DNA from: Pedobacter polysacchareus
GTDB taxonomy: Bacteria; Bacteroidota; Bacteroidia; Sphingobacteriales; Sphingobacteriaceae
Assembly (NCBI RefSeq): GCF_019802255.1
Contig: NZ_JAHYSS010000002.1
Span: 620,001-684,000 of the forward strand
Length of the DNA stretch: 64,000 nt
Direction: 5' to 3'
In this document: one piece after another, positions 1 through 8,541 of the stretch
Layout of the letters: each line of letters opens with the position of its first letter
How positions within the stretch are numbered: position 1 is the stretch's first letter
Made by a program: the position numbers and the translations under genes
Notes under the pieces: generated by a model
The model's input: only the letters and a program-made list of their open reading frames with translations
Database searches by the model: none
Told to the model about the DNA's origin: nothing

Positions 1-2
1 AA

Positions 3-506
3 GTATTTGGAGGTTTAACGAATGCCTTTACTTACAAACGTTTCTCATTGAGCTTCATGCTGTACTTCAACTTAGGCAATAAGATCTTTGATAACTATGG
101 TGCAACAAGTTTCAGCGATGGTTCGGGAGGTTTTGCTCCAACTACAAAGATGACACGTTACTATTACGAGAACAGATGGACACATGAAGGTCAGATCACA
201 GATCAGCCTAAAGTGGTTTTCAATGGTACACAATCAGGTTCTTCTTCTCAAAGTTCTACACGTTTCCTTTATGATGGCGACTATGTGCGTTTGAGAGATG
301 TGACCCTTGGTTATCAATTGCCAGATCAGTGGATCAAAAAACTAAACTTATCTAGTGCAAGGATTTATTTCAGAGCGAACAACTTGTTTACTTACATCAG
401 AGATAAACGTATCAGCTTCGACCCTGAGGTAGGTATTGAAGGATTTGCAGATAAAAATATCCCTATTTACAAAACTGCCCTTCTAGGTCTTGATCTTAAA
501 TTTTAA
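3..506 (+). CDS. SusC/RagA TonB-linked outer-membrane protein, C-terminal fragment (cut by window edge)
   Basis: Only the last 167 or so residues are present; the frame is open from base 3 and the 5' part lies outside the window. The visible part alternates aromatic and polar residues as in beta-strands, and has the late-barrel elements DGDYVRLRDVTLGYQLP and FRANNLFTY followed by FDPEVG, typical of the end of SusC-type receptors, plus a terminal phenylalanine. A SusD gene follows after about 100 bp, which confirms the assignment. Together they would bind and import an oligomer across the outer membrane using TonB energy. The substrate is not evident from this fragment. Confidence 0.9.
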   Translation, partial: VFGGLTNAFTYKRFSLSFMLYFNLGNKIFDNYGATSFSDGSGGFAPTTKMTRYYYENRWTHEGQITDQPKVVFNGTQSGSSSQSSTRFLYDGDYVRLRDVTLGYQLPDQWIKKLNLSSARIYFRANNLFTYIRDKRISFDPEVGIEGFADKNIPIYKTALLGLDLKF

Positions 507-606
507 TTACAGCTACAGATGAAACCTGCATAAGCATCCCACTTCCCCAAAAGTAATGAATATGCTTATGCAAGCTTCATAACCATTAAAAGACAACCAT
601 ATTCTG

Positions 607-2064
607 ATGAAAATGATAAAATATACTTCAAAAATATTACCATTACTTGTGGTAGCCTTATCCTTTGGCGCTTGTAAAAAGGACTTGCTTAACATTAATC
701 CTCAGCAGCAAACCGATGTGGAACTGGTAGTGATTGATTTACCAACCACTAAAGCTGCGGTAATGGGTACATACGGACTTTTACAGTCTTCTGCCTATTA
801 TGGTCGTACCATGATGATCTTGCCGGATTTAATGGCAGATAATATGTATATCAGCAGGAAAAACTCTAAAAGATATACCAATTACGATCAATATACGGTA
901 GCCACAAATGATAGTTATTCAGCTGCAACCTGGAATATCTTGTACCGTACTGTAGTGAACGCGAACATCATCATTTCTAAGGGAAAAGCATTAACCGTTC
1001 CGGAAACAGAAGCTGCTGAAGTAAATCACCTGATTGGAGAAGCTCACGTGTTAAGGGCATTGGCTAATTTTGATTTGGTACGTCTATATGCTGCACCTTA
1101 TAACGCGACTCCAGATGCCAGTCATATTGGTGTGCCGGTTGTAAGCGTAAGTGGTACCAGCAAGGAAGATATCATCAGCCCAAAAAGAAATACGGTAAAA
1201 GAAAGTTATGACCTGATCGTAGCTGATTTAAAAAGAGCGGTAGAAATTTTGCCAATTGCTCCGGTAGGATTTACAGCGAGCAACAAAGGTCATATTGGTC
1301 GTTTTGCTGCTGAGGCCTTGTTAGCAAGAGTATATCTGTATATGGGCGACTATGTAAATGCAGAGCTTGCCGCTACAGACGTAATCACTAATGGTAAATA
1401 TACTTTGCTAAGCAATGCCAATTACCTGAATTTCAGAGTTCAAAATAACTCGGAGTCAATCTTTGAAGTGGTTTTCAATACCACCAGCAACAATGGTACA
1501 GACGCTTTATCTAACTTCCTGACGCAAGGAGGAAGTTATGGTGATGGCCTGGCCACCGAAAATTTATTCAATGCTTACAAAGCAACGGATGCAAGAAGAG
1601 GTTTTGTGGTGAAAGGTAAAAGAACTGGTTCAGGTGGTGAAGATCCTGCTTATGTAATCACGAAATACAATAATATCAGTACTTATGAGGAAGGTATCAA
1701 AGTGATCCGCCTTGCAGAAGTTTACCTGATTCGTGCAGAAGCCAGAGCAAAACAAAGTGGAAAGGATGCTTTAGCAGCTGCTGATCTTGATGTGATTGCG
1801 AAACGTGCAGATTTAACAGCTACTACAACTACGGCAACCGGACAAGCTTTAATCGACCTGATCATGAATGAAAACAGGAAAGAATTTGCTTTTGAAGGAC
1901 ACCGTCTGTTCGACTTAACGCGTAATAAATTGGCTTTTACTAAATATGGTATGAGTGATTTTGTGCTTCAAGTCCCTAATAATTCTTTGAAAACCGTTCT
2001 TCCAATTCCTTTGAGAGAGATGAACGCAAATCCGAATATGGAACAAAACGAAGGTTATAAATAA
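607..2064 (+). CDS. SusD/RagB family nutrient-binding outer-membrane lipoprotein
   Basis: A 485-residue protein with a lipoprotein signal whose lipobox SFGAC puts the lipidated Cys at residue 23. The N-terminal region after the Cys (KKDLLNINPQQQ) and the C-terminal FEGHRLFDLTR element with the closing NPNMEQN segment are classic SusD features. It is expected to sit on the cell surface as the lid of the SusC barrel just upstream and to bind the oligomer being imported. An internal ATG two codons downstream is an alternative start. The next gene begins 6 bp after its stop, so the phosphatase is probably co-transcribed. Confidence 0.93.
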   Translation: MKMIKYTSKILPLLVVALSFGACKKDLLNINPQQQTDVELVVIDLPTTKAAVMGTYGLLQSSAYYGRTMMILPDLMADNMYISRKNSKRYTNYDQYTVATNDSYSAATWNILYRTVVNANIIISKGKALTVPETEAAEVNHLIGEAHVLRALANFDLVRLYAAPYNATPDASHIGVPVVSVSGTSKEDIISPKRNTVKESYDLIVADLKRAVEILPIAPVGFTASNKGHIGRFAAEALLARVYLYMGDYVNAELAATDVITNGKYTLLSNANYLNFRVQNNSESIFEVVFNTTSNNGTDALSNFLTQGGSYGDGLATENLFNAYKATDARRGFVVKGKRTGSGGEDPAYVITKYNNISTYEEGIKVIRLAEVYLIRAEARAKQSGKDALAAADLDVIAKRADLTATTTTATGQALIDLIMNENRKEFAFEGHRLFDLTRNKLAFTKYGMSDFVLQVPNNSLKTVLPIPLREMNANPNMEQNEGYK

Positions 2065-2070
2065 GGTGTT

Positions 2071-3180
2071 ATGAAATTACTAACGATGGCCTTGCCGATG
2101 GTTTTCAGCTTCCTAAGTTTGTCTGCCAGCGCCGCTGCTCCTTCTGGAGACGGTCCTTATGTGCTGTATAAAAACAACCAGATTGAAGTCAGGAGCATTG
2201 TGATGGAAAATGGAGTACAGAAAGTGAAACTGGAAACTTATCCGCTCAGTAAAAAAACTGAGGTGCCGGTAAAGGTGGAGTTTTCTGAGCATCCGGAATG
2301 GAATTTCTCCCTGAAATTACAATCCGTACTGAAGAATGAACAGGCAGAATTTAAGCAGCCGGATAAGCTGCTTGCCCTTTCTGACATAGAAGGAGAGTTT
2401 GAAGCATTAAGAAAGCTGCTGCTGGCTAATAAGGTGATGGATGAGCAATACAACTGGACCTTTGGTAAAGGACAACTGGTGATCTGTGGTGATTTATTTG
2501 ACCGCGGACAAGAAGTGCCGGCTACCATCTGGCTGCTGTATAAGCTCGAGCAGGATGCGAAAGCCAAAGGAGGGTATTTACATACCATTCTTGGCAATCA
2601 TGACATCATGAACCTAAGCGGCGACCTGCGTTATGTAAAATCAAAATATTTCGACAACGCGAAGCTGATGGGCCTGGATTATATTCAGTTATACGGTCCT
2701 GATGCTGAGCTTGGACGATGGTTAAGAAGTAAAAACCTGATCGAAAAGATTGGTGATTACCTTTGTCTGCATGCAGGCGTAGCACCTATCATCAATACTT
2801 TGAAGATGAGTTTAAAAGACATCAATAACCGGTGCAGACCTTATTATGATCAATATAAAAAACCAGGAATGATTCCTGATAAAGAGGTCATGATGTTCTT
2901 TGATGGTACACGTTCTTCTTTATTCTGGTACAGAGGCTACTTTGTAGAACCTAAAGCGACTGAGGAGGAAGTAGATCAGACTTTGGCGCTGTATAAGGTG
3001 AAAACCATTATCGTTGGCCATACAATTACCGATACCAATGTAGGCTTTTACTATAAAGGAAAGGTGCTAGGAATAGATGTGAATCAGCATGCAGGAAAGC
3101 ATGAAGGTGCTTTATACGAAAATAAAGCCTGGTATAAAATTGATACAACAGGTCGAAAAACCAATATTGGAACCTATTAA
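2071..3180 (+). CDS. Exported calcineurin-like phosphoesterase, Shewanella-like PPP phosphatase type
   Basis: 369 residues starting with a cleavable signal peptide (MKLLTMALPM...LSASAAA). All metal-binding blocks of the PPP/calcineurin fold are in order: SDIEGEF (Asp105), CGDLFDRG, LGNHDIMN, LHAGVAP and IVGHTITD. The DIEG form of the first block and the overall spacing resemble Shewanella-like (SLP) phosphatases rather than YfcE-type phosphodiesterases. Such enzymes are two-metal phosphomonoesterases, often able to act on phosphotyrosine; the natural substrate here is unknown. The signal peptide places it in the periplasm or on the surface. It follows SusD by 6 bp and is closed by a strong terminator, so it belongs to the SusCD locus and may dephosphorylate the imported molecule. 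Confidence 0.85.
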   Translation: MKLLTMALPMVFSFLSLSASAAAPSGDGPYVLYKNNQIEVRSIVMENGVQKVKLETYPLSKKTEVPVKVEFSEHPEWNFSLKLQSVLKNEQAEFKQPDKLLALSDIEGEFEALRKLLLANKVMDEQYNWTFGKGQLVICGDLFDRGQEVPATIWLLYKLEQDAKAKGGYLHTILGNHDIMNLSGDLRYVKSKYFDNAKLMGLDYIQLYGPDAELGRWLRSKNLIEKIGDYLCLHAGVAPIINTLKMSLKDINNRCRPYYDQYKKPGMIPDKEVMMFFDGTRSSLFWYRGYFVEPKATEEEVDQTLALYKVKTIIVGHTITDTNVGFYYKGKVLGIDVNQHAGKHEGALYENKAWYKIDTTGRKTNIGTY

Positions 3181-3226
3181 ATAGGTGGATTCCTTAGAGG
3201 GAATCATCATCCAAATTCAAAAGCAA

Positions 3227-3263
3227 GCCGTCTCATCGTCAATTATGAGGCGGCTTTTTTTTT
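3227..3263 (+). terminator. Rho-independent terminator after the SusCD/phosphatase genes
   Basis: A 10-bp stem (GCCGTCTCAT with ATGAGGCGGC, one G-T pair) with an 8-base loop is followed by nine T. It ends the SusC-SusD-phosphatase transcript. Confidence 0.85.
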
Positions 3264-3514
3264 GCTCTTACTCCTTACTGTGGTTAAGTTTAGTACTGGT
3301 TCAGTAGTCAGGCTTTATTAATTGGTGTTTATTTGTTAATTAATTATTTAATTTGGTGTTATTATCAATAATTTGTGTTAGTTTTAATCTTTGTAGTTAA
3401 AGAGAACAGGATATTTTGATAATACTGGCAATAATTTCTGTCGGTCGCTAATGAAAAAAGGCTTATCAAATACATTCCGGGGGGAGTGAAATATCTTGAT
3501 ATTTGTCCGCTCTC
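3264..3514. other. AT-rich intergenic stretch, no gene seen
   Basis: Between the phosphatase terminator and the end of the minus-strand LysR gene no convincing reading frame is visible. A short perfect inverted repeat (AAATATC-TT-GATATTT, 3489-3504) lies just beyond the LysR stop codon and could contribute to ending that transcript, though no clear T-run follows it. Confidence 0.5.
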
Positions 3515-4387
3515 TTATACTATCTTCAGCAGCTCTTCTATAAAAAGAGTTGCTGATTTTTTTCTAAAAACGCCTTTCTGCCATAAGATATAAGCTTCTT
3601 TATACAGCTCTTTTCCGGTAATCGGTATGGCAACCAGATCTTCCCAGCCAGTAATGGTTTTCTCATTGATAATGGTGACCCAATTTCCGGTATCCACTAA
3701 AGAAAGGAGGGAATGTGTATCATTCATCTCTATTTTAATGTTCGGAATAATATTGTTTTTCTTGAAAATTTCGTCCAGCATATCCCGAGAGCTGAATCCT
3801 TTGTTTGCTAAGATCATTTCCGTTTGTGCCAGTTCTTTTAAAGAGATCTTGCTTAATTTCGCTAGGGGATGCTTTTTGGAGGTCACCATCTTTATCCTGG
3901 AAGAAAACAGCGATTGCATCTCTAATCCTTCATTATCGGATTGCTCATGAAAGGCCAGGATAAAATCAAGGTCTGCCGTTTTTAGCCGGGCTTCCAATTC
4001 GCCGGCAATGCCAGATTCTATATGTAGTTTAATGCCAGGATATTTATTGGAGAACGGGGTGAGAGAGGGTAGAAGTAAAGAAATGAAGGCATACGTAACG
4101 CCAATTCTCAACTCTCCATTTACTAGGTTGTTCAGTTCAAAAATGGCTTGCTTGGATTTCTTGATCTCCAGCATAATTTGCCTGGCATGGTTTAGAAATA
4201 GCTTGCCAGCCTCTGTCAGCTGTACATGCTTGCCCACCCGGTCGAATAGCAGCATTCCCAGTTCTTCTTCCAGCTGTTTTACTTGCTGTGATAAGGTGGA
4301 TTGGGTCACAAAACATTGCTCCGCAGCTGCGGTGAAATGCAGCAGTTCTGCCGCCTTGATGAAATAATTGAGCTGTCTGAATTCCAT
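3515..4387 (-). CDS. LysR family transcriptional regulator
   Basis: 290 residues. The N-terminal winged helix-turn-helix is plain: MEFRQLNYFIKAAE, then FTAAAEQCFVTQSTLSQQ and LEEELGMLLFDR (about residues 1-60). The rest is a periplasmic-binding-like effector domain (about residues 90-290). LysR proteins usually control the divergently transcribed neighbour in response to a small effector; here that is the MFS transporter beginning 133 bp away. The effector cannot be told from sequence. The ATG at 4387 is the natural start because the HTH begins immediately. Confidence 0.93.
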   Translation of the reverse strand: MEFRQLNYFIKAAELLHFTAAAEQCFVTQSTLSQQVKQLEEELGMLLFDRVGKHVQLTEAGKLFLNHARQIMLEIKKSKQAIFELNNLVNGELRIGVTYAFISLLLPSLTPFSNKYPGIKLHIESGIAGELEARLKTADLDFILAFHEQSDNEGLEMQSLFSSRIKMVTSKKHPLAKLSKISLKELAQTEMILANKGFSSRDMLDEIFKKNNIIPNIKIEMNDTHSLLSLVDTGNWVTIINEKTITGWEDLVAIPITGKELYKEAYILWQKGVFRKKSATLFIEELLKIV

Positions 4388-4408
4388 ATTATTCTCGGTT
4401 TTAAAATG

Positions 4409-4467
4409 GATATTATCGATCGTTAAAACTAATCAATATCATTAAAACTATCAATTTTACAAATATA
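4409..4467. promoter_or_regulatory. Shared control region between the LysR and MFS genes
   Basis: The 133-bp divergent spacer holds an interrupted inverted repeat (GATATT at 4409-4414, AATATC at 4435-4440), a plausible LysR site, and a perfect minus-strand -7 box TATATTTG (complement of 4460-4467) that could drive the regulator. No good -33 box was found at the right distance, so this is tentative. Confidence 0.35.
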
Positions 4468-4520
4468 TTCTTTATCCCGAGATTTGTGGTGTGACAAAAA
4501 AAGCTTACAAATAAATTCGC

Positions 4521-5741
4521 ATGACATTATTTCGATCACTCAAATCCCGCAACTTTAAACTGTTTTTTTACGGACAATCTATCTCCCTGGTGGGTACCTG
4601 GATGCAGAAGACGGCGGTGAGTTGGTTGGTGTATCAGCTCACAGGATCTGCGTTATTACTGGGGGTGGTTGGTTTCGTGAGTCTGATTCCTTCTTTATTG
4701 TTATCACCTTATGCGGGAAGTCTGGTAGATCGCCATAACCGTTATCGAATTTTGGTGCTCACACAGATCGCTTCAATGCTACAGGCAGGAGCACTGGCCG
4801 GGATCATATTTTTTGGCTATCATAATATCCTCCTCATCGTTGCACTGAGTTTGATTCAAGGCATCATCAATGCTTTCGATATGACTTGTCGACAATCGAT
4901 TATGGTGGAAATGGTAGATCATAAAGAAGATTTGCCAAACGCAATAGCACTCAATTCTACCATGGTCAACTTTGCCAGAATCGCTGGCCCTGCCGTTGCT
5001 GGAATCATTCTGAGTACATTTGGTACAGACTTTTGCTTCATTTTGAACTTCCTGAGCTATATCCCCGTATTGATCTGTCTGTTCATGATGCGACTAAAAG
5101 CAGTGGAAATCATAAAATCAGAGAAAAGTATCTGGAAAGAGCTGGATGAGGGATTTAAATACGTTTCCGGAGATAAAAATCTGAGCAGTATGTTGATCAT
5201 GATCGGCTTGAGCAGCTTGTTTGTCATCCCATTTAATACCTTGATGCCCATCTTTGCCAAAGATATTTTTAATGGGGATGCCAGAACTTTCAGCTGGTTT
5301 GAGAGTGCTGCCGGATTAGGCTCCATCATCAGTGCGGTATACCTGGCTAACCGGAAACACAGCAATGGGCTCATGAAAATGGTGACAATCGCCGGTGGAA
5401 TCCTGGGGGGTAGCCTGCTGTTTCTGGCCTATGCGCCGCAATTACCATTCGCCTTGTTTTTCATGACACTTACAGGAATAGGAATGATGGCACAAACATC
5501 GGCCATCAATACTTACATACAAACACATGCCATTCCAGAGATGCGTGGCAGGGCCATCAGTTACTATGTAATGGCTTACCAGGGCATTCTTCCTATCGGC
5601 AGTCTGCTGATTGGCTGGATGGCTAATGTGATGGGCCCTAGACCAGCCATCTTTTTAGAAGGACTGATTGGCATTGCAGCTACTTTGGGTTTCATGATTT
5701 ATAGAAGTAAATCAGTGCAAAGAAAGACGGTAACCGTGTAA
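4521..5741 (+). CDS. MFS transporter, EntS/DHA3-like (MFS_3)
   Basis: 406 residues with about 12 hydrophobic segments. The start (FRSLKSRNFKLFFYGQSIS, then GTWMQKTAVSWLVYQLTGS) and the loop-2 motif PYAGSLVDRHNRY are characteristic of the EntS-like efflux group of the major facilitator superfamily. Members export siderophores, drugs or other small molecules by proton antiport; the cargo cannot be predicted here. The divergent LysR gene next door is the probable regulator. Confidence 0.88.
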   Translation: MTLFRSLKSRNFKLFFYGQSISLVGTWMQKTAVSWLVYQLTGSALLLGVVGFVSLIPSLLLSPYAGSLVDRHNRYRILVLTQIASMLQAGALAGIIFFGYHNILLIVALSLIQGIINAFDMTCRQSIMVEMVDHKEDLPNAIALNSTMVNFARIAGPAVAGIILSTFGTDFCFILNFLSYIPVLICLFMMRLKAVEIIKSEKSIWKELDEGFKYVSGDKNLSSMLIMIGLSSLFVIPFNTLMPIFAKDIFNGDARTFSWFESAAGLGSIISAVYLANRKHSNGLMKMVTIAGGILGGSLLFLAYAPQLPFALFFMTLTGIGMMAQTSAINTYIQTHAIPEMRGRAISYYVMAYQGILPIGSLLIGWMANVMGPRPAIFLEGLIGIAATLGFMIYRSKSVQRKTVTV

Positions 5742-5769
5742 TGTATACCTATTAATGGTCGCAATTACT

Positions 5770-5777
5770 TAACTTTG
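5770..5777 (+). promoter_or_regulatory. -7 promoter element for the S46 peptidase gene
   Basis: TAACTTTG is a perfect match to the Bacteroidota -7 consensus TAnnTTTG. It lies 24 bp before the ATG at 5802, so transcription should begin near 5784. This argues against a start codon at 5775. No clear -33 TTG was seen. Confidence 0.5.
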
Positions 5778-5801
5778 GTATCAAAACTAATTTATTATAT
5801 C

Positions 5802-7964
5802 ATGAGAAAAACAGTTTATCTGCTGTTGTGTGCACTGGTTATGTCCTTTGCGAACACAGTTAAGGCAGATGAAGGGATGTGGATCCCGATGCTGATAGGA
5901 AAGAACTATGAGCAAATGAAGAAACAGGGTTTTAAGCTAACCGCAAAAGACCTTTACAATGCAAATGGCTCCAGTCTGAAAGATGCAATCGTTCATTTCG
6001 GTGGATTCTGTACTGGTGAGATTGTTTCCGATAAAGGATTGATCTTTACCAATCACCATTGTGGTTACGATGCAATTGCCTCAAATTCTACTCCTCAGAA
6101 TAACATCCTTGACAATGGTTTCTACGCTAAAAATTATGGCGAAGAGAAGCCTATCGACGGGTTATTTGTGAAATTCCTATTGAAAATGGAAGATGTAACT
6201 CCTCAGGTTGAAGCCGCTACAAAAGGCCTGACCGGTGCTGAGAAATCTTCTAAAATGCTGGAAGTATTCAATACGATCGCTAAAGCCGCTGTAACTGGTC
6301 CAACGATCGAAGCGAATGTGAAAGATTTTTATAAATCTAACCAGTTTATCCTTTTTGTATACGAGCGTTTCGACGACATTCGTTTGGTAGGTGCGCCTCC
6401 TCAAAATATTGGTAAATTTGGTGGTGATACGGACAACTGGGAATGGCCACGTCAGACCGGTGATTTCTCTGTGTTCAGAGTTTATGCCGGTAAAGACAAT
6501 GCGCCTGCAAAATATACAGCAGCGAATGTTCCTTATACTCCTAAAAAATTCCTTCCTGTTTCTATCAAAGGAGTGAAAAATGGTGATTTCTCGATGGTTT
6601 ATGGCTATCCTGGTCGTACTGACAGATATTTAACTTCTTATGGTGTGGATTTAGCAACTGAAAAAGTAAGTCCTACGATCGTTAAATTACGTGATATCCG
6701 CCTTAAATCCTGGAAACAGGAAATGGATAAAAGCGTGGATACCCGCTTGAAGTTGTCTTCTCAATATGCAAATATTGCCAACTACTGGAAATATTATATC
6801 GGTCAGACGGAACAGTTGAAAAGACTGAAAGTTGCCGATTCAAAAAGAAAAGAAGAGAAAGCTTTCACGGATTGGGCAGCTCAGAAAACTGAATTCGCCG
6901 GTCTGATGGAACAATATGCTCAGATCTATAAAGAAATCGACCCGATCTCTGTACAACGTACCTACATCAATGAAGGGTTTATGGCTTCTGCATGGGTGCC
7001 TAACGCAATTACTATCGTACGCTCTTTTGCCGCGTTAGATCAGAAAAAAGGAGACGCTGCTTTCGCTGAAAAAGTAAAAGCAAGCCTTCAGACTGCTGCA
7101 AATGCTTATGAAGAAACTTATGTCGAAGCTGCTGATAAAAAGATCTTCGCTAAGATCCTAGCTAGTTTTTACCAGGATGTTCCTGTAAAATCTCAGCCTA
7201 AATTCTTCGCGGAAATCGCAGAGAAATACTGGACAGGAAACCCTGAAACTACTTTCGAGAAGTTCGCAGATTACCTATGGGAAAATAGTAACCTGATTAA
7301 ACCAGCGAAATTGAAAGCCTTTATGGCTAAAAACCCATCTATCGATGAGGTTAAAGCCGATCCAGCTTATAAATATGCGGCCAACGTATATCCTCCAGAT
7401 TATATCAAAACCAATTTCGGTTCTTTAGTAGCTGATTTTGAAAGCAAAAAAGCAGATCTTGATCACCTGTATTTAAAAGCTACCCTGGAAAAAAACAAAG
7501 GTAAACTGATGTATCCAGATGCAAATTCTACCATGCGTCTTTCTTATGGGAATGTTCAGGACTACTCTCCGAAAGATGGTATCGTGTATAAAACGACCAC
7601 CACTATCGATGGTATGATGCAAAAATACATCCCTGGCGACAGTGAGTTTGACCTTCCTGCCAACCTGATCGAAAACTACAATAAAAAGAATTTCGGTCAG
7701 TATGGTAATGATGGTACTTTAACGGTAAACTTTATCACCAACAATGACATTACTGGCGGTAACTCAGGTTCTCCTGTCATCAATGGTAACGGGGAGTTAA
7801 TCGGTCTTGCTTTCGACGGTAACTGGGAAGCAATGAGTGGTGATATCGCTTTTGATAAGAAATTCAAACGTACGATCTGTGTAGATGTACGCTACGTATT
7901 GTGGTGTATTGACGTGTTGGGTGGTGCGAAAAACATTATCAATGAACTATCTATAAAAAAATAA
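5802..7964 (+). CDS. S46 family dipeptidyl-peptidase, DPP7-like
   Basis: 720 residues from the ATG at 5802, with a signal peptide ending near ANTVKADEG; the S46 mature N-terminus DEGMWIP follows directly. Catalytic parts are visible: His85 in TNHHCGY, an Asp in GDFSVFR (about residue 221) and Ser655 in GGNSGSPV. S46 enzymes are periplasmic serine peptidases that remove dipeptides from peptide N-termini. In this family the residue 18 after the Ser decides specificity: Gly gives DPP7 (hydrophobic P1), Arg gives DPP11 (acidic P1). Here it is Gly673 in AFDGNWE, so DPP7-type activity is predicted. Monocistronic, with its own -7 box and a terminator hairpin five bases past the stop. Confidence 0.93.
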   Translation: MRKTVYLLLCALVMSFANTVKADEGMWIPMLIGKNYEQMKKQGFKLTAKDLYNANGSSLKDAIVHFGGFCTGEIVSDKGLIFTNHHCGYDAIASNSTPQNNILDNGFYAKNYGEEKPIDGLFVKFLLKMEDVTPQVEAATKGLTGAEKSSKMLEVFNTIAKAAVTGPTIEANVKDFYKSNQFILFVYERFDDIRLVGAPPQNIGKFGGDTDNWEWPRQTGDFSVFRVYAGKDNAPAKYTAANVPYTPKKFLPVSIKGVKNGDFSMVYGYPGRTDRYLTSYGVDLATEKVSPTIVKLRDIRLKSWKQEMDKSVDTRLKLSSQYANIANYWKYYIGQTEQLKRLKVADSKRKEEKAFTDWAAQKTEFAGLMEQYAQIYKEIDPISVQRTYINEGFMASAWVPNAITIVRSFAALDQKKGDAAFAEKVKASLQTAANAYEETYVEAADKKIFAKILASFYQDVPVKSQPKFFAEIAEKYWTGNPETTFEKFADYLWENSNLIKPAKLKAFMAKNPSIDEVKADPAYKYAANVYPPDYIKTNFGSLVADFESKKADLDHLYLKATLEKNKGKLMYPDANSTMRLSYGNVQDYSPKDGIVYKTTTTIDGMMQKYIPGDSEFDLPANLIENYNKKNFGQYGNDGTLTVNFITNNDITGGNSGSPVINGNGELIGLAFDGNWEAMSGDIAFDKKFKRTICVDVRYVLWCIDVLGGAKNIINELSIKK

Positions 7965-7968
7965 AGAA

Positions 7969-8040
7969 ATGTTCCTCTTTTCCTACCCGAATCTTTGCTG
8001 AAGAGCAAACCTTCGCACGTAGTCAAAGAGGAACATCCTT
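7969..8040 (+). terminator. Terminator-like long hairpin after the S46 peptidase
   Basis: A perfect 12-bp stem (ATGTTCCTCTTT at 7969-7980 with AAAGAGGAACAT at 8025-8036) encloses a second 6-bp hairpin with a GAAG tetraloop (TTTGCT 7994-7999, AGCAAA 8004-8009). A weak T-rich tail follows. It probably ends or protects the peptidase mRNA. Confidence 0.6.
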
Positions 8041-8114
8041 TATTTTAACAAGAGTAATTCCGTATTATAATTATCTGTCCAGCAGGTTGTTTGGTTATGG
8101 TGCAGGAAAAATAG

Positions 8115-8148
8115 AAAGGGATCAGACGCCAAGTCTGATCCCTTTTTT
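8115..8148 (+). terminator. Strong Rho-independent terminator
   Basis: GGGATCAGAC (8118-8127) and GTCTGATCCC (8133-8142) form a perfect 10-bp stem with a 5-base loop, extended by A-T pairs and followed by six T. It lies 75 bp beyond the previous hairpin with no gene between, so it is either a second terminator of the peptidase gene or the end of a short RNA from 8041 on. Confidence 0.75.
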
Positions 8149-8376
8149 ATAGGTTGGATATTTTCTTTTAACAGATTTTATTTCAGCATCTATGGCTAAT
8201 TGTAAGCCTTATATAACAAGCCAGGTTTAGTGTTTTTTAATAAACCGGGCTATAACCCTATTTAATACACGCTGTTTAATGCATCTTGTTCAGCTTCCTG
8301 GTAATAAATAACTTTTCTTTTTAACTCTTTTGTTCGAATGCAGGGAAGAATAATTAATGTTAAAAAAAGGAATATC
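8149..8376. other. Intergenic stretch without a gene
   Basis: No convincing reading frame. One imperfect stem (AGCCAGGTTTA 8219-8229 with TAAACCGGGCT 8241-8251, one mismatch) is present. Confidence 0.4.
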
Positions 8377-8455
8377 TTCTCAGAAAAGGCTTAGAAGGTT
8401 TTGCGCCCTTCAGCGCAAGGCTTTCCGCCTTTGAGAACCGAGGTGTTCTTTTTTT
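8377..8455 (+). ncRNA. Candidate structured RNA, unknown family
   Basis: Three nested helices can form: TTCTC 8377-8381 with GAGAA 8433-8437; AAAGGC 8385-8390 with GCCTTT 8427-8432; and a 12-bp inner stem, 8395-8406 with 8413-8424 (three wobble pairs), around the loop CCTTCA. A competing short hairpin (AGAAC 8434-8438 with GTTCT 8445-8449) leads into a run of seven T, as a terminator would. The stretch is noncoding between convergent transcripts. No promoter was recognised and it matches no RNA family I know, so it could be a small RNA, a palindromic repeat or a readthrough barrier. Confidence 0.3.
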
Positions 8456-8473
8456 ATTTCCTTAATTTCACAA

Positions 8474-8510
8474 AACAAGAAAACCGGCAATTAAATCACC
8501 GGTTTCCTTT
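8474..8510 (-). terminator. Terminator for purM
   Basis: AAACCGG (8481-8487) and CCGGTTT (8499-8505) form a perfect stem with an 11-base loop. On the minus strand it is followed by a T-rich tail, 36 bp after the purM stop. T residues on the other side mean it may work both ways. Confidence 0.65.
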
Positions 8511-8541
8511 TATAAATCACGCTTTTCAGCGAAATGAAATC

